From Corbicula japonica (lineage: Eukaryota > Mollusca > Bivalvia > Venerida > Cyrenidae), in assembly GCA_038501625.1 (NCBI GenBank), contig JAZAYU010000053.1, forward strand, positions 2,900,501 through 2,964,500: DNA of 64,000 nucleotides. Reading direction: 5' to 3'. The position numbers and the translations under genes are program-made. Position 1 is the stretch's first letter; each line of letters opens with the position of its first letter. The notes under the pieces were generated by a model, which searched no databases, was not told where the DNA came from, and saw nothing but the letters and a program-made list of their open reading frames with translations. Below are positions 59,374 to 64,000 of the stretch, piece by piece.

Positions 59374-61603
59374 TAGACTAAATTGAGCTTGCAAACATTT
59401 ACTACATCCATAGCTAAATACATTTATTTACTAAAATCTAGGTGGCAATAAGTATTTCCCCCAAAATCCATTTTTGAAATTTTAGCTAGTTTTCGCCATT
59501 TGCAATGTTTGCGACCTCTTAACGCATTTGAACGGTCAGTGGCAAAGCATTTCGCCACGTGGGATTTGCATAAACGTTACACTTGCCGAAACAGGTAAAC
59601 ATATAAACAAACAAGTTCAATTTGGATCTTAGCTCCAGCCCACCCATAGATACGACAATCTTGCATGCAAAAGCACAAAAATTTAAAAAAGAATGCTATA
59701 AAATTTGTTTGATAAACCAAATTGTTAATGAAAAAGAAAGATAGTGAAAAGGTTGATTACATGCAATAAACTGTACTACTGGACTTTGTGTTATGCCGTC
59801 TTAGTGATTTAGCACTTGTTTTCATTATACTATAGCAAGATTTTATAGCGTTTCCTAAAATTATCACTCAGATTATTTCTAAAAGGACATTGTATACATA
59901 ATCATATATTTATATGATGTGTATTTCTAAAATCTCCTAAAAAAATAACAATGACCATGTTAAGCAAGAGCTTGGGAGCACGTTCCTGTTCATATTTGAT
60001 CATTCATTTATATCTATGGGTCGACAAATAAAAAAAGGTGAAATATGCATATCAGGAATCGCCACAAAAGACCTCCCCACAAACCCCTAAACCCCCGCCA
60101 CCGTCGTGCAACAAAGAGGCAAGCACAACGACCAACTGCAGATAGGCAAACCACCAGGCCCGCAGAGCGCTGTAGAACATAAATAAGGAAAAGTTTAATC
60201 TAAAATTATTTATACATTTAAAAGGTCTATTTTTTCCTATAGTTTATTCTTTCTGGGTAAAAAAAGATATAGACATTTTTGAAAAACAAAAACCAGCTTT
60301 CTCTGTGCGATAGGAATAGTGTGCAAAAAGTGAGCTTCAATAAAGACAGTATGTTAATTGCTTGACTTGAAATTATTACTGAAAAAAAAAACAACTAATG
60401 TTTGAATTTTTTCAAAACTCATAAACACAAATAACAAAACTGATATAACAGTGCATATTTTAAATATTGAATTCTAAAGTTCATGTATATTTATATCAAG
60501 TATGTGCCTTTTCCTTCCAAAAAATAAACCAACTGAAAACTATCGGCAGCAGTGCATAATTATGTGACTATGAGGGATTTTATTATTCCAGAGTAAGTTC
60601 CATTTTAAGTAGGATTGTGTCTGGGGTGGGATTGTCTCCACCTAATGCAAACCTGCTGGGTGGGGATTTTGTCCCTGTACACAAATATCCTAAGTGGGAA
60701 TTTTTCCAAGGCGATTATTTTCTGCAAAAAAATAATACAATGTTAAAACGGTCTAACCCCAAACTGTGACATTAGTATTACTGGGACTGGTACTAAGAAA
60801 ACCTAAGTAAGTTACCATCATGGAAAGAAGGCGGGAGATGGAAGCTTGAAACTAGTGACCTAAAATGAGATTTCTTACTAATCTATGTACTAAGATATTT
60901 TTATGAATAACTGTAAAGGTTCAGTTCGCATATCAGGAAAACCCATACTAACAAAACACAACATTCCCACACAGCCGAACTTCTGGCTTCAAATAGGCTT
61001 TCTCTTTTATCAGCTTAATATAAACAAAGTTATATCATCCATAAACCTCTGCTTTAATGATCATAAAGCTCTTTTAGTAAAACTGCTGTTTTACTATTGA
61101 GTTCATTATTGACAACCGAACAATCTTCCCAATAAACTCGTTTGGCTCTATCGATGTAATGTAATGGTGATTTTTGTGGAAAATTCTACCGAATATTCCA
61201 AGCGTCGCGAAACACTGTCAATGAATGATGGAAATATTGTGTGTACAGAGGCAGACTTGCTATTATTTCACCAAGATTACTGAATCATCGTGATATTACG
61301 TGTTCTATGCGCTTACACCGCTGGGAAATCTAAGCATTTTTCCCTCGGTACTGGTCGTTCACATTTCAGCGTCTTCAGTTCTTATATCATTTCAGAATGG
61401 TGACTGTAAGGACAAATGACAAAATATGAACGTTGCCGAAAACGAAAAAAACGAAAACATTACAACATGTACTTTAACCATAACCGTCTAGTCAGCGGGA
61501 TTAGCACAACAAAGTCATCAATAGTAAGGCAGATAGAGATCTAAAATACGGAAAACAATTTCTTTGAACAAAGAAAAAGATTTGGTTGAAACGATTAGGG
61601 CTG

Positions 61604-61790
61604 AAGGTTACAAAACTGATATTGGAAACCAATCTCAAATCTCAAGCATCTGATTGGCTGAAATGGCGACCCCGCGGCCCCATTTTCAAATCTCAAGCAT
61701 CTGATTGGCTGAAATTGCGATTGGTCGCCATTTCAGCCAATCAGATGCTCGACATTTGAGACTGGTTTCCATGCTCAGTATTATAACCTT
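61604..61790. mobile_element. FB-2 foldback element in B4
   Basis: Same arms as the B2 copy at 45254-45440, including ATGCTCAGTATTATAACCTT. Confidence 0.85.
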
Positions 61791-62753
61791 GGGCATAGAA
61801 TTCAAACATGTTAACACCTCCTAGCAGCAGCCTCAACGGATTGCCCTTAGAATGTTTTAACGGATTAGAGACCGCACTAGCTTCAGGGATTTATATCAAA
61901 GAGCCTGCGACCGCCTTGAACTACAGGAACCTTGGAATATTATTTACCTGAAAATACCGCATTGAATATTCCACATTCACCGTCATATGCAAACTATCGT
62001 TTCTTTAGAGGAAAGATCAAAATTGGTACTGTTTACATGTATAACTATTTAGTTGCGCTCAACCCCGGACTAGGCGGCGTGGACTTTATTATGCATTTCC
62101 ATTTAAATGAACTCCTATGGATATCGAACGATTACTAAGAAACAGATCCGACAAAAGTGTTTTTCCAGGTGGGCTAGAGTGGACAAGCGAATGACACATC
62201 CGGATATATGACAAAAGAAGAGAAACGTAGCATTTACGTACAGCGTCACTTAGTATCTACGAGGGATGATCCAAGTTTTGTTGCTACCTCCATTAGTAAA
62301 CATTTGACGTCCGACTGTTTAATGTTAGCATATACTGATAAACACACATGATTTCAGTTGTATTACTTTAAGCACTAATATTAAAAGCTTAAAAATAATA
62401 GGGCTCTATAACGAAGTTTTGATAAATCCGCTGTGAGCCGATTTTTTAACGCAAAAGCAGCGAAATTTTTTTACGTGACGCCATATCATATTGTGAGCAG
62501 CAGTTTAAGTATAAGTGAGGTGATTGCAAGTTTACCTTTTCTACGCATAGTTGATGATTTGCGTTGAAACAAGAAAACGGTTGAAACTTGATAAAAAAAA
62601 CGCCCAACGCGCTATATTAAATTTTTGCTACAAACAAAGAAATCGCTTCTTGAAACAACGGAAATGATAACTGTAACATATAGTGAAAACTAGGTAAACA
62701 GAAGACTAGTTTTTAGATGGTATGAACGCCTTCGAAGGGGAGTTGATCACTGT

Positions 62754-64000
62754 GTGATCGTGCAAGGACCGGAAGGCCAGCAACACGAACGGATGCGAAC
62801 GTCAGAATTGTGTCAGACGCTAAGTTAACTTGTTTAGTTTGGTTTATTTCCCCTAAAATTAAGTTAAAATTATATAGTATTAAATTTATATAAGAATTAG
62901 GATTAAATGTATTCAATTTGAGTATTTTAAAACACGCATATTTATTTAAAAAATAATTTATTGTTTACGGTCTTGTGATATTTGTAAGTAACGTCAACGA
63001 CGTCGTTTGTGCGCAGCGCTGGTCGCTGATGTGCTTTATGTAATTAACTGTTATTCATTAACAATTTGGTTTATCAAACTTTACATGATGTTCTGTAATA
63101 CATTCAAGTATATGTATATCGACTTTGGTGGCTGTAATATTACTACAAAAATGTAATATATAGGCAGTGACAAAACTATTGGATCACCCCTCGTACTATT
63201 TATCACGACAATCTGAGTTAAGATGTCCCCAATCTGAGTTTAGAAGTATCCAAGGTCTTGGAGAAATTGGTTTCTTCGTGTTACGGTATTAAACTGATTA
63301 AGTGGCGTCTCCAATTATTCTAACTTCCTTGTTGTTCTGATCATATGAACTTGTACAATAAGGAACGAATCAATTCTATTGATATAGCACCGTGTGATCT
63401 GAAGAGATATTGTTGATTCTACGAATGACTTGAAAAATCGCTCTGTATTGCTGATCCATGTTCATTCTAATCGGCCAACATCCCGATCTGATTTATTGTC
63501 ATCTATATTTTGATCAGGCTCCATTCATGACTGGAGAATTAATTTGAAAGTTCCAGTAAATCAACATTGTGCAGAAATTGTTTTTTTCTGTTACCGCACG
63601 ATACAATCTTGACAAGTAATTATTTGTCGACGTTTCATTATTCCTCTGAATGTTTTTGTATGAATATACGGAGAACCAATTAACTATCTAAGTGTACTCG
63701 CTTATTGCCAAAAAGCACTAATTTTGCAATGCACAACATGACTCTTAGACGTTTTTATGTAATAATTTTATAAATTCAAAAGGCCATGAAACATTTGAGT
63801 AGCTAGCCAAGGCGACAGAAAATATGCCGCCACGACAAAAAACCGATGCGACAAAATTTGTACAGCATCACAAAACTCAAACAACAGCGTCAAAATGATT
63901 GACAACTTTTGACAAACATGGACAAAATTTATTTATTCATTTCAAAGTCACGTTAATTGTTTGTTCCTGGTCATTTTAAACCTATAAACAAGATATTAGG
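62754..64000 (+). repeat. segment X of B4 (partial, more diverged)
   Basis: Aligns with 39915-41160 but shows many more differences than B1 does from B3. Examples are GTCAGACGC versus GACAGACGC near 62812, AGTTAAGATGTCCCC versus AGTTTAGAAGTCCCC near 63217, and a small deletion before TACAGCATCAC near 63861. Confidence 0.85.

Larger units (their letters stand above)
51094..62753 (+). repeat. copy A' of the 11.7 kb block
   Basis: Partner of 34742-46403. At 62753 copy A' continues into X-type sequence, whereas copy A switches to Y. The block carries the same Q pair (about 51232-51942), inverted-repeat element, two B units and two FB-2 hairpins. Confidence 0.95.
59374..64000 (+). repeat. tandem unit B4, cut by the window end
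   Basis: Shares B2's diagnostic insertions (for example GGCAGCAGTGCATAATTATG near 60545) up to 62753, then carries segment X. Contains the deleted RT tail at 60030-60179 and a Q fragment at about 61930. Confidence 0.9.

Overview
This is an AT-rich stretch of animal (eukaryotic) nuclear DNA with no complete protein-coding gene that I can support. It holds degenerate reverse transcriptase (RT) remnants of Penelope-like type, tRNA-derived short repeats, TTAA-flanked inverted-repeat elements, foldback elements, microsatellites and GTCC-type repeats. My best guess is a bivalve mollusc, from general familiarity with such repeats in bivalve genomes; the species is not determined. Nearly every open frame is short, AT-driven or lies in a repeat.

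Family names used here. P: the 3' terminal region of the RT retroelement, mostly seen as 5'-truncated tails. Its hallmark is a 3' end reading TGATATGCATATTTCACC, and an upstream GCCACTGACCGTTCCAAGG. Q: a GC-richer dispersed repeat with GTTGCGCTC and a TATGCATTTCCAT block. FB-1 and FB-2: two foldback (hairpin) families.

Layout. 1-7.0 kb: a tRNA-like relic, then a 4.9 kb element with about 545 bp terminal inverted repeats flanked by TTAA, and a GA microsatellite. 7.4-15.4 kb (D1) and 19.0-28.0 kb (D2) are two diverged direct copies of one ancestral segment, containing a short inversion and different later insertions. Between them, 16.06-18.67 kb is an RT pseudogene interrupted by two later P-family insertions: one a tail with a target-site duplication, the other a minus-strand copy lying head to head. 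28-34 kb is mostly unassigned, with a Q copy, degenerate tandem repeats, a tRNA-derived SINE-like element, a possible non-coding first exon, and a 47-48 bp satellite running into a 500 N assembly gap (34242-34741).

34.7-64.0 kb is the most striking part. An 11.7 kb block (34742-46403) recurs almost base for base at 51094-62753, offset about 16.35 kb. Inside each block sit tandem units of about 6.44 kb (B1, B2 / B3, B4). B1 resembles B3 and B2 resembles B4 more closely than neighbours resemble each other, so the arrangement is a higher-order repeat of dimers. B2 carries a replaced internal segment (Y), while B4 keeps the original X type. The 48.9-51.1 kb spacer holds a GC-rich TTAA-flanked MITE and a compound microsatellite. 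Whether the 16.35 kb duplication is real or an assembly (haplotype) artefact cannot be settled from the sequence alone.

Nothing here works together as a pathway. The window reads as repeat-driven intergenic or intronic DNA.
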